Part shown: piece after piece, positions 37,401-47,590 of the stretch | How positions within the stretch are numbered: position 1 is the stretch's first letter | Layout of the letters: the number at the start of each line of letters is the position of its first letter | Assembly: GCA_012932295.1 (NCBI GenBank) | Contig: JAAONU010000019.1 | Location: 21,151,908-21,215,907 of the forward strand | Direction of reading: 5' to 3' | From: Cyclina sinensis | Lineage: Eukaryota > Mollusca > Bivalvia > Venerida > Veneridae | Length of the DNA: 64,000 nt | Made by a program: the position numbers and the translations under genes | The notes under the pieces: model-generated | What the model saw: only the letters and a program-made list of their open reading frames with translations | What the model was told of the DNA's origin: nothing | The model's database searches: none

Positions 37401-39782
37401 GTCTAAACCAAGTCTCTGTCTTCTTGCCACTTCATGTTCAATCTTAAAGGAAATGAAACAAACAGGTCTACAGAGTCTAATCAGTTTAGTTTTACTAGTG
37501 GACTTTGTGTTTTTATACATCTTTACCACAAGATCTTATAATCTAAGATATTACATTGTTTGTGGAAAATTTAACCATGAATCCAGATATTTTTAACCTG
37601 TATTTTCAAATCATCAAAATGCTAAAAAAAAAGTTGCATTTTGTCTCAATATTCTTTGTTGAATTATGTCATTGATGGCGTACAAGAGAAATTGTGTGAA
37701 ACATTTACCCCCAGACACTTTAAATTAGTATGTTCAAAGCAACTGTAACAAGATTTTATTTCTAAATATTACATGAAACATAAACAAAGACATTAACATA
37801 CCTCTTTAATTAAGTTCTCTGTTTGCTTTTCATCGTCAATGCCATTATCAAGAAGTATCTACAATGTATAAATGAAAAGTATGAAAGTCCAGCCAACACT
37901 GGTTTTAAGGGAACAAAAAAGAAGTTTTCAAATTTCCGATTCAAAGTTGTCACCTATGAACTTAAATGTAATATATTTAGACTAAAATTAATTCTGCCTT
38001 TTGTAGCTATTTGTACTTATAACAAATAAATAATATTCATGGCTGCTAATGGCAAAATCAATAAATTTATTACAGTATTATAGTGGCATATTTCTGCCAA
38101 CACTTAAAAGTCCCTATATCTCTAAGAAACAATCATTTTGAGTACACAAAATGGGTTGTCAGGTTGTGTCCTTTCTTGACTTCAGAAATCCTGGTAACTT
38201 GTACAATGGCAGATAAAGCCTGAAGTCAGATTTCAAACTTCAATAAATATTGTATACTTCAGAAGTATATGAAGAGTAACAATGACTATTGTATAACTGA
38301 CCTAAATCTATGCAGAGAAAAGTGTGTAGGCAATACTAATGACGCATTACACACTGCATTAAACAGAAGTGCTCAAGGATTATAAATGTAAACAGATTTA
38401 GCTTTTCCACATCTATCCAAAATACTAAAGCGTGTTTTATATCGTGTAGTTTTATCTAACAGTAAGTAACTGGAGATCAAATTTTACAAACTGGAGGTCT
38501 GTTTGGAGTATGAGAGTATTACCATTATGAATGATGGGACCTAAATTGGTCAGATTATCATAACTCATCAAACTTATAATTCAAAGTAAGTTCTGAAATA
38601 GATTTCTCTCTGCCAGTTGCAGTTTTAGATATTCATTTTCAGAAATAAGTGACAAACACAGTAAAGGGATATATACCTGTCCTAATAAACAAGTCATTTT
38701 TAATTTTTACTTGTCTGAAGACGGATTAATTTAATAGAGTAGGTGGGGTAATTCAAAGACTGTCTAGCATGATAATGTGTGTCAGTCTTAACTTTGTCAA
38801 ACTTAGTTTACTGAACTAAATACTGGACCTTTATGTAAAAAAAATTGACTGTTTCTGAAACTGAAATAGTATTACTTGTTTATGCCCACTACTTTGGGAG
38901 TGGGGAGGGGCATACATATTTGCCTTTGTCAGTCCATCACACTGTATGTACGTAGTCCGATGTGTGTCGAGTTTAACTCCAATGTATAATGCTAGAGCCA
39001 TGAAACTTTCTAAAAATAGTTGTCAGCATGTGAACTTATGCATCCGGGTATTTTGACACAAATTTATTGGAGATCGACAGAATTATGCCCCCTGATTAAG
39101 CAAAAAATAGCATTTTTAGACTTGTTACGTCTAACTACAAACAAATAACTGCTATCCATGTAACTTTCTAAGAATAATTGACAGCATATGAACTTACGCA
39201 CCTCGGTATTTTGATGCAAATTTTTAGATCAGCAGAGTTATGCCCCCTAAATAAGCAAAAAATAATATTTTTAGACTTTGCCCTGTGTAACTCCAAATGT
39301 ATAACCGCTAGACGCATGAAACTTTGTAAGAAAAGTTTTCAGCTTGTGAAGTTACACACCTGGATATTTTGATGCAAATTTATTGGAGATCGGCATAGTT
39401 ATGCCCCCTGATAAAGCTAAAATATAGCATTTTTAGACTGTATAAGCAACTGTAATTGTACAGGATTTTTGTCAATACAGTGGAATGTGGGGGCATCCAT
39501 GTCCTACTGTATGGACACATCTCTAGTTTTCTATGGAAAAGTGAATTATATTTTTGACAAGTTATTCACCTTGTTCTTCCTGTTTGAGAGTGTCTAAAGT
39601 CCTTTAGATACGCTGCTTCATTATAGATTTACCTGTTTGTAAGTTTTAAGGAACTGTGACCTATCAATAAAATCAACATGCATCCTTAGGTCTTTAAGAA
39701 ATATATTTCGTGAGTGAAAACACCTGCACACGTAAAACATTTTGCTGTCCATTTTCCTTTTCGTCTGCAAGCTTCTGTTCAT
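34474..39782 (-). CDS. OGFOD2: OGFOD2, 2-oxoglutarate/Fe(II)-dependent oxygenase
   Basis: Seven exons join in phase: 39633-39782, 39570-39593 (24-nt microexon), 37802-37858, 37332-37442, 36033-36132, 35391-35515, 34474-34992. The 361 residues compare with about 350 in human. The N-terminus has FYVCRCF then NIFLKDLRMHV; VARRQRLG and HFENSSLPKGRPNTMNKYG match the family. The oxygenase core is complete: iron ligands in HYD (246-248) and His303 (HMHGALP), and 2-oxoglutarate-binding Arg313 (GERYNLILW). It ends GDGFTRP...VDVCCVT. The family is prolyl-hydroxylase-like; its substrate is unknown. Translation may start at 39782 or the in-frame ATGs at 39752 or 39740; the first is preceded in frame by a stop. 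The promoter is shared with the plus-strand neighbour. Confidence 0.93.
36187..36955 (-). repeat. Array of three ~156-bp units in an OGFOD2 intron
   Basis: Units containing AAAGGGCAATAACT and TTCTTGTGCACTGCACTGCT repeat near 36416, 36571 and 36727. An ACGGACGGACAGG run precedes the right end, CTTCGGGGAGCATAAAAATG. Read on the minus strand, this matches the TTTTTATGC start of the 30300 and 38880 elements. Confidence 0.7.
38880..39530 (+). repeat. Array of about three ~158-bp units in an OGFOD2 intron
   Basis: It begins TTTATGCCCACTACTTTGGG and ends GGGGGCATCCATGTCCTACT then GGACACATCTCTAGTTT, so its ends are those of the 30300-31565 element, but its core unit (containing CATGAAACTTTCTAAGAA and TTATGCCCCCTGA) is different. 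It stops 40 bp short of the OGFOD2 microexon. Confidence 0.7.
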
Positions 39783-39805
39783 CTTGATTTACAACAACAA
39801 CAAAT
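39783..39805. promoter_or_regulatory. Bidirectional promoter core, OGFOD2 / C22orf39
   Basis: Only 23 bases separate the two outward-facing start codons. Whichever start sites are used, each 5' leader must overlap the neighbour's leader or first exon unless OGFOD2 starts at 39752. No TATA box is visible; the gap is A-rich with an ACAACAACAACAA run. Confidence 0.6.
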
Positions 39806-42800
39806 ATGGCTGCGCCCAAGAAGTCGCATGATGAAATGAAGGACAAACAAAAACCTTGGAAGTATGCTCAAGAAATAGAACCTGATAAAGAAGTGATAAC
39901 CATGTACTGCGAGCAGGCAAGTCAAGAAAGCTTGTTGAATATTTTGTTACTTATTTCCTCAAGTAGATTCGTGTAGATTCGCACTTAAGTGAATTCGTAC
40001 TCAAATTTGATAAGTCGTCCTTTTTTGTTTGACAAGAAAAAATCACAGGAGCTTGAAATTGTATTTTTAGTCATTCAAGAGACAAACTGTTAATCTAGCT
40101 TCTTTTTCTGTATATAAAAACACAAGGAATGAAACGCCACCTGCTCCGCCCACTAAGAATTTCGGGTCGCATCAGCTAAAATGCGAAAAGGTGCAGATAT
40201 CTATCATTCCTGTCAATCAGCAGACACAAAAACGAACCAAATCAAACCGCTTATTGTTGTCAATATGCTACACACTAGTAGAAAACCACTGCTTTCCATG
40301 CATTTCCAACAAAATTCGCTTGTCGCCAAGGCCATTGCATGACGTCATAGAGTGGACTGTAATCTCCAAAATATTTCTTGATCAAAAGCAGTTTTGAACT
40401 GGAGAAACTTTTTTTGTATGCATCCCAGAAATAATTGTGAAGTACATTTTACCGTTATTTCATTATAAAAGCATTTATTTAGTTTGATTTTGCATTTTAT
40501 TCTTTCTATTTATTAATTCCAGAAATAGATTTTCCTGGGAAACTGCCACAATTTTTGGAAATTCCGTGAGGCCACACAATGGCTTTGGCGACAAACTGAT
40601 TTTGTTCGAAAATGCATGAAAACCAGCTGTTTTCTTCTTCTGTGTAGCGTACTGAAAAAATTAAGCGATTTGTTTTAGTTAGTTTTAGTGTCTGTTGAGT
40701 GACAGGACTGAGAGATATCTGCACCTGAGCACAAGTTAGCTGATGCGACCAGAGTTCTTAGTGGGCGGAAGAGGCAGCATTTCATTCCTTGTGTTTTTAT
40801 ATACAGAGTAGAAGCCACAAATACATTTTGAATCTTGAAGGACTGAAAACTCAATTTCAAGCTCCTGTGGAAATAATGTGCCTTACGTTTTTGTTGATTC
40901 AAGGTATTTTTGTGGGGTTTTTTTTTTTTTTTGAATATTTATACAAGACTACAATTTTTGTGCAGAGTCACTTAAAGTTGGGACCTACCCCCCGTAGAAA
41001 TATTTCAACATACACAGAAATTAGAGTTTTAGATACTGTAGGTTTTATTAAAGGTCATGTGACACGACTATAGCAACTTTGTCTATTCAAAATAATCATA
41101 ATGTACTGATTAAAATGGTTTAATTGCGAAATTGTGAAAATATTGCTTTTGATAAGAAAAAACGTGTTTTTGATGATCGACTATTTCCGTTTCGACATCG
41201 GTAGTTTCCGCTGCAATTTTTGGCTGTGACGTAGATTTAACCCTACTGTCCCAGGCAGTAATGCAGTATTTCACTGCTCATAACATATCCGTTTTGAAAT
41301 GAAAAAAATAACACTAAACCACAAGTGCAAGAAACAAAATGAAGGCACACTTATAAAAATAACATGCTATAAATTGTAAATTAAATAAAACAATGTGATT
41401 GCTTCTCCATTTTTATAAGTAAATTCAAACTTTGTGCCGGAAGAACGGTTTGCAATTTTACCTTTATAAATATTAATAAATATTCCAATTTCTTCCATGT
41501 TGTGGTTCTATATAAAACTATCTCCTTCACCTTTTAACATGCTGCCTAAGCATTTCTCGCTTGATGTTTACGTCATAAACAAATTCTTTTTTAATTAAGT
41601 GTAGTAACATTGAAGTGAATTTAGGTGATCTAATGTGTTAACATTTTTGTCATGGAAATTCACACTACAGTGTATTTTCACGTTGGGATATTGTTTGAAA
41701 AATAATATCTATCTATCTATTTAAGCTTATTTATCGTCGGTACCGGTTGCCCATATGACCGACGCCCCCTGGAGAGATTAGTTATTTTATGTGGTGGGGG
41801 TAGTGCAAGATACAGAAAGCATCCCATTCCAGAGACACTCCTGGTTCTTTTACATGCTCAGTGTATAGCACTGATACATGGGACCTCGGTTTAAAGTCTC
41901 ATCCGAAAGACTATTAGTAATGTTAGTGGAGGAGCGGGGGATCGAACTCGGGACCCCTGGTATACCAGTCCAGCGCGTTACCACTGGACCACATCCGCTC
42001 CCTAAAAAAAATAATAATATGGCATGTCCATCAAGTAGAAATTTGTGTCTGCTTATAAATTAATATCCAATGAAATGTGAAAGATCCATAAATCACGCCT
42101 TATACTGTGGGATTTATGCAAATTAACCTGCCAAAATGGGACCCTTGTATATTCTGCATAGCTGTCAAAACAAAGCAATTAACTTTTTATGACCCAATCA
42201 ATGATAAAGTTGATACAAATAGCAATATTTTATGGCAAGGGATCTTACAAATTGATTGAATTACTTTTGATCAGTCAAACTTGTGAAAACATTATGTAAT
42301 AGCTTGTTCCAATTAACATGTCTGAATGATTTTTAGTAAAGAAGCTTCCATGCAGATACATATTTTTATCAGATAATTAAATGTAATGGATCTATTTATG
42401 ATGAAAATAAAAATCATTCGACTTCTAAATGTGAACAAATTAAAACAAAAACAATGTGTTTGTGTTATGATTTTGACATAATCATATTCGTCTTATTATT
42501 TGTTCTATGATCATTATTGTTTTTTTTAAATGTTGAATGAATAAGCCAAAAAAAGGTAGGCAGTTATAATGAAAAAAGTCATAGATCTAGTAAAAAATTA
42601 CTTACACGTACCTCAGGCAAAATATACCACAGACAAATAAGCAACACATCACTGTAAAGAGAATGTTTTTTTATGGAAAAAAATCTCTCGATTGGAGTTA
42701 GTTAATCAAGTCTTCCAAAAAACTGCATCGGATAAAAATAAGCATGTTCAAAATCTTTTTCGATCAGTACTTGAAAAATATCTCTAGATATTTTCGCTGA

Positions 42801-45800
42801 TGTATCTTTTAATTCTATAACCCTAATTAAACTAGCCTCTATATAATATTGCTCATTGGCTTCGTAATTCCATCAAAATTTCAAATTATCTATTTTAAAA
42901 AATCTTCAATGTGTATTCATGATGTTAGCTTGACTTGTTCAATTTTGTTTTTCTTACTATATTCAGTCTACATTTTCACTTTCCATCATAATTTTTAAGA
43001 TTTTGTTAACAATCCAGGCAGCTGTGTCAAGTGGCAAGAGATAAATGTGCGTCACTTCCGGTTTCGCTCGTGACAGGTGCGCGCGACCAAGTGCGTAAAA
43101 TATGGACTTTAATTTGCTATAAAAAACATCTTTAAGATGAAAATTACCTGCAGAGTTTTTTAAAACTGTCATAGTTAGATAAATAGTTTTCGCTCATATT
43201 AAAATTTCGAGGTCAAAAATTCGTGTCACATGACCTTTAAGCAAAATAAATGTTGGACATTAGTAGTGGAAGAAATCCAACAATGCTTTTTACTGATTTT
43301 TCAAGGTGCATTGAATGGACATTGTGTGTATGGATTTCTACTACTTTACTATGTTCAACTTCAACTCACGTTCACTAGAGAAACAAATCATTAATTCATT
43401 TTCAATACTCGGCTGAGTATTTTACATATTTTGAAAACAATTTATTACTCCTTTGATCTGTATAGGTTTTATAAAATGTTATTTATTTACTTTGAAATAA
43501 TCATCAACTAATGCAGCAACAAAAATCCTGTCACAACAGCTTTATATCATTTGGATGTTTTGAATGTTTGACCCGGGTTGAGAGATATCCAAAACAAAAT
43601 TAGCTTAAGGTATCCTTAGATCGCATCAGATAAGTATGAATAGAATGCCCTTATCAAAGTCAGATGTACTAGAGACAAAGTCTGTAAAATATTTTCAGTA
43701 AACAAATATTGTGATTTCGGTTACTTAATTACATTTACAGATTAAACAAGCATATTTAATTAATTGATCATAAAAAACTTTGAAAAAAACATATGTCCAT
43801 GTACAATTACCAGTATATGCAATTAAAAGCCTCTCTGGACATCAGTCTGTAGGACTGGTATAGTACTGAAAAATAAGAATTAAAAAAAGTATTTGGTTGC
43901 ATAAGGAGCAGTATTGCATAACTTTGAGCTCAGGTGTTACAGTCCTGTTTCTGTCGAGTTAAGTTGCCCATCAGTATAACTGTATGCTAGAAATTTAAAT
44001 AAGATTTGAACAGTTCTTTTTTATCTTTCTATTTGAATTTATTTTTTTATTTTTTAGATATTCTTTTTATATACTCTAAGTCTTAGTCTAGTATAAGTTA
44101 GATATATACCAAAAATATTTATAGAAATTTTGTTCCACTGATAGGTTACTGTTACATTCAGAAAGTAAAGAGGCATCTTGTTTATCCGAGGCTGTTGTGA
44201 AAATGGCTTGTTAAATTGACCTGTAGCAATGTAAAATTCTGTCCGTAGTATTTCTTGTTATTATACTGACATTTCAGTACAAAATGCTGCAGAAAATCTG
44301 TTACACAAAGTTCAAAACTAAGGTCTGTGTGTTACAGGATACAAGTTTTTATATTCAATATTTTTGATTGTGAATGTGCTTTAAGATCATTCTTGTTTCA
44401 GTTGTTGGACTGCCGAGATTACAAATCAGACTACAAAGAGTGTACGTGTAAGTACAAGAAAGTCATATACTATTACTACTTGTATCAATACAGGTGAACC
44501 TTGTAGAAAAACATTCTTAGAAGAGAGGTAAAAATACTTCTGCAATTCTTTAACTTATATAAAATGGATTCTATAGTATAATGTGGCAGAAGTTGCCTTT
44601 ATGATATAAATGACTAACTGTAGTGATTGGTTCATATGTTTTTAGGACTTCCACATGTAGAAAAGGAACATCAGCTATAAGATCAGTACAATTTAACTGA
44701 ACAAAATTGAATAATGACCGTTGATTTATTTATGGTCAGAAGCAGTCAGTGGGAGAAATAAAGATGGTTTTCAACTTTATACATGAAATATAATTTGAAT
44801 AATAACTATTTGAAATATATAAATAGACTAAAAGTATACATGTATGTCATGAGCATTTTTTTCTTTTTTGTTTTCAGCTATCAAGGGAAGGTTGAATCAG
44901 TACTTTATATATGGACAGACATTGGACTGTCAACATTTAAAAGATGCATTCCAGTCTTGTGAGCGATATGTGAAAACAAAAGATGAAGAAGCAAAGGTAA
45001 TGTGATGATACACACAGTTTATCATCACGTTGGTGCAGTTATGATATATATATATGCCAGGGCTCCTAAAATTTTGAAATCTCAATCGGTCCGAGACCTT
45101 GACCCTTCCCCCCCCCCACCCCCGAGACCAAGAACCAACAAAAAAAAAAGAAACGATTTAAGGGCAAAGAACAATTTGAGTTATGATAGTGTTGACGTCG
45201 CGAAAATATGTGTTTTTCAAAGCGAAAGTAGAATTAGAGCTAATTTTACAACATCAAACTAGTCACTGATATTTTAAAGTGTGCTTTGTGCTGCAGCTAG
45301 CCACTACAATTACTATTAAGCCCTTAATGAAATGAAGCAGAAGACAGTTATCACCTATTTCGATGCACACTCCTCGCACCGGTTCCGTCACGCTTCTCTA
45401 CTAACTGTTTTCTGTGCTGATCAGGGGAAGTAACCGCTGCGGGGAGTATGATTTCGATGAAATTATATTTCACAGTTTGAGCCGGTCAACTTTAATCGAT
45501 TGGCCGGCTGCTAATCAAGCACACTTTTACTTGTTTACAAGTTAATTGGCGATAATTGCCGCGGGCAACATTGACAGTTTTATGATTTTATGATAGGTGT
45601 GAAGTACCGGATTAGCGATCAGTTGAGGTTTTGGTGTGAGATTTTGACTGTTTTTTGAAAAGTTAGACAGATTTTTTTTTTTGGAAATTATCTGGACCGA
45701 TTTTTTAAGGACTTTTGGACATCGAAATCGGTCCATAGAGATAAAATTCGGTCAAAACCGGCAAATTTTCGGTTTTCGGGAGCCCTGATATATGCTTCTT

Positions 45801-46440
45801 TCTTTTACTTTGTGTATTTCAAAAGGCATAATTTTTACTTACAGATACAGTATATGTAAGATATATAAGCTCTAGGCTAACAGCATTTCAGCTTGTGGGT
45901 AAATTACTGTATTTACATTATTAATTATACCACAAAAAACTGCAAAAGGTGCAAATTTTTAGTCTATGCACAATTTACTTTTTTTATTTTTTGGTGGTAT
46001 AGGATTATTTGGTGTCTTATGAGCTAGCGAAGAGAGACTTCCGCATGACCAATGCCCGAGAAAACACTGTGTGGGAGTACAGAATGACCCCATACAGAGA
46101 GTGGAATGCACCGCTACAAAAAGTCAAACCGGAAGAGATAAACAAGGAGGATGACTTTCTAGCTGCCCAACAGAATACCAACTTTAATAACTCAAGTAGT
46201 AACAATGAAAACAGTGAAAAAGTAAATGAAAATGATACAAAAATCAACAAAAAATCTGAAAATAATTCAAAAGTTAGTGAAAAATCTGAAAAGAAATCAA
46301 ATGTAAGTGATACATCAAAGGCAGTAAGTGACCAGTCCAATCAGAAGGGAGGTAGCTCTCAGACAGAGATTAGCAAAAAAGTTAATGAAGCTGGTACTGA
46401 TGGTCCTAGTAATAACAAAGGCATGTGTGTGGTATCATGA
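39806..46440 (+). CDS. C22orf39: C22orf39/PANTS (UPF0545) twin-CX9C protein with CAAX-like tail
   Basis: Four exons: 39806-39916, 44402-44447, 44878-44996, 46003-46440, giving 237 residues. Exon 1 ends CAG/GCAAGT, a GC-AG intron of 4.5 kb. Two CX9C pairs, C41-C51 (CRDYKSDYKEC) and C70-C80 (CQHLKDAFQSC), separated by a helix with YFIYGQTLDC, match the family; human C22orf39 has the same pairs. The segment VWEYRMTPYREWNAPL is also conserved. Residues from about 150 onward form a long Ser/Asn/Lys/Glu-rich tail that makes the protein about twice the usual 105-140 residues and ends CVVS, a possible prenylation box. The vertebrate protein is a synaptic regulator (PANTS); twin-CX9C proteins often fold oxidatively in the mitochondrial intermembrane space. 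Gene identity is confident; the tail's role is unknown. Confidence 0.92.
40044..40869. mobile_element. Large fold-back element with ~400-bp inverted arms
   Basis: The outer ends match exactly (CACAGGAGCTTGAAATTG at 40044-40061 against a near copy inverted at 40852-40869), and a perfect 27-bp inverted match lies at 40108-40134 and 40780-40806. The arms continue almost to the centre: translating each inward gives related frames starting MQIS, then PV, QQT and NRL (from 40191 on plus, from 40724 on minus). It sits in intron 1 of the C22orf39-like gene. No transposase is recognisable. Confidence 0.8.
41052..43236. mobile_element. 2.2-kb element with 16-bp TIRs and TTAA flanks
   Basis: AGGTCATGTGACACGA at 41052 is exactly mirrored by TCGTGTCACATGACCT ending at 43236, with TTAA immediately outside both ends (41048-41051, 43237-43240). 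TTAA duplications suggest a piggyBac-type mechanism, although TTAA could also be part of longer inverted ends. No transposase ORF is present. A SINE is nested at 41707-42002. Confidence 0.7.
41707..42002 (-). mobile_element. tRNA-derived SINE, full head, nested
   Basis: Read on the minus strand, the head starts at about 42002 with GGAGCGGATGTGGTCCAGTG, including an A box (TGGTCCAGTGG) and a B box (GAGTTCGATCC). A shared body follows and the 3' end is an AGAT simple repeat (AGATAGATAGAT near 41707). The match to tRNA ends at the head, so it is a SINE and not a tRNA gene. It inserted into the 41052-43236 element and is therefore younger than it. Confidence 0.88.
45058..45787. mobile_element. 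hAT-like MITE with 8-bp TSD (C22orf39 intron 3)
   Basis: The ends are CAGGGCTCC and GGGAGCCCTG, and ATATATGC is duplicated at 45050-45057 and 45788-45795. Inside the ends, AATCGGTCC-type words occur in mirrored order. It is 730 bp with no transposase, and contains a C-rich run at about 45104-45123. The structure parallels the 9904-10861 element, but the ends differ, so it is a second family. Confidence 0.8.
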
Positions 46441-46466
46441 TCATTATGTTAGTTTAGGTTTTTTAA

Positions 46467-46472
46467 AATAAA
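46467..46472 (+). terminator. Likely poly(A) signal of the C22orf39-like gene
   Basis: AATAAA lies 26 bp after the TGA stop, implying a very short 3' UTR. Confidence 0.6.
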
Positions 46473-46530
46473 TTTTAAAAGTTTTGTCATGTTAGTTTTA
46501 ATTACTTATATTTTTATCAGTTATAATTAT

Positions 46531-47590
46531 GTCTTCCTGCCTGTGGGGGAGACATATTGTTTTTGCCATGTCTGTCCGTCTCTCTGTTTTTGGGGTATGT
46601 AGGTCAAAGGTCAAGCTCACAGTGATCTTAAATGTTAAAATGGTTTCCGCTCAGTAACGAGAGTTCTAATTGACCTGGTATCTTCAAACTTATTAGGACG
46701 ACTGTCCTTATTGAGTTACAGAAGCCTTTTGATTTTGGGGTCAGCCAGTCAAAGGTCAAGGTCACATTGACCTTATATGTAAAAATTGGTTTCTGCTCAA
46801 TAAGTGGAGCGCCATTCGGCAGAGAGTCTTGAAACTTCATATATAATGATTGTCCTTAATGAATAGAAGAAGCCTATTGATTTTGGGATCAACCGGTCAA
46901 AGGTCAAGATCACAGTGATCTTTAACTTGAAATTGGTTTCCACTCAACTGGAGTTCTATTTGACCCAGAATCTTCAACCTTCATAGGACAATTGTCCTTA
47001 ATGAGTAGAAGAAGCCTTTTGATTTTGGATCAGCTGGTCAAATGTCAAGGTGACAGTGATCTTTAACTTGAAATTGACTTCTGCTCAATAAATGGAGTTC
47101 TATTTGACCCACAATCTTCAACCTTCATAGGATGATTGTCCTTAATGAGTGAAAGAAGCCTTTTGATTTTGGGGTCAGCTGGTCAAAGGTTAAGGTCACA
47201 GTGGTCTTTAACTTGCAGTTGGTTTCTGGTCAATAACTCGAGTTCTATTTGACCCAGAGTCATCAAACTTTATAAGATGATTGTCCTTAATGAGTAGAAG
47301 CCTACTGATAATGGGGTCAGCCAGTCAAAGGTCGAAAAAGAGAATAACTGCCCCTAGGACTTGATGAACTATATTGTTTAGGTGCCATTAGAGTCAAAGG
47401 TCAATCTCACAGGTGCCCACACTTTGAAACAGTTTGCAGCCAATAACTCAAGGATAACTGCACCCAGGACCTTAAAACTTGACAGGATAGCTGGACATAA
47501 TGAGTAGATGCATTTAGTAGTACATGTATATCAGGCACATATCTAATCCCTCTTTGGGAGGTGTTTGTCCCATAGGGGCGGTAATCATGG
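46531..47590 (+). repeat. Array of five ~147-bp units after C22orf39
   Basis: It starts TCTTCCTGCCTGTGGGGGAG and ends near TTTGTCCCATAGGGGCGG. Units containing GTCAAAGGTCAAGGTCACA and GAAGCCTTTTGATTTTGG recur near 46623, 46770, 46917, 47057 and 47202. Further diverged pieces appear at 47380-47520 and 48400-48560. Its layout matches the other flanked arrays in the window. Confidence 0.65.

Noticed and set aside
39546..39601. Alternative OGFOD2 exon using the upstream acceptor, reading DFRHSQTGRT
   Set aside because: It ends in the wrong phase for the next exon; the 24-nt version at 39570-39593 keeps frame and aligns better with the family.
40191..40724. Divergent ORF pair sharing MQIS...QQT
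   Set aside because: The similarity comes from the inverted arms of a fold-back element; there is no conserved domain or splice support.
41930..42002. tRNA-like sequence with A and B boxes on the minus strand
   Set aside because: It continues into a SINE body shared with 19212-19471 and ends in an AGAT tail, so it is a SINE head and not a tRNA gene.
46017..46340. 107-codon minus-strand ORF
   Set aside because: It is antisense to the low-complexity tail exon of the C22orf39 homolog; its Phe/Ser/Leu-rich content is the complement of Lys/Glu/Asn/Ser codons.
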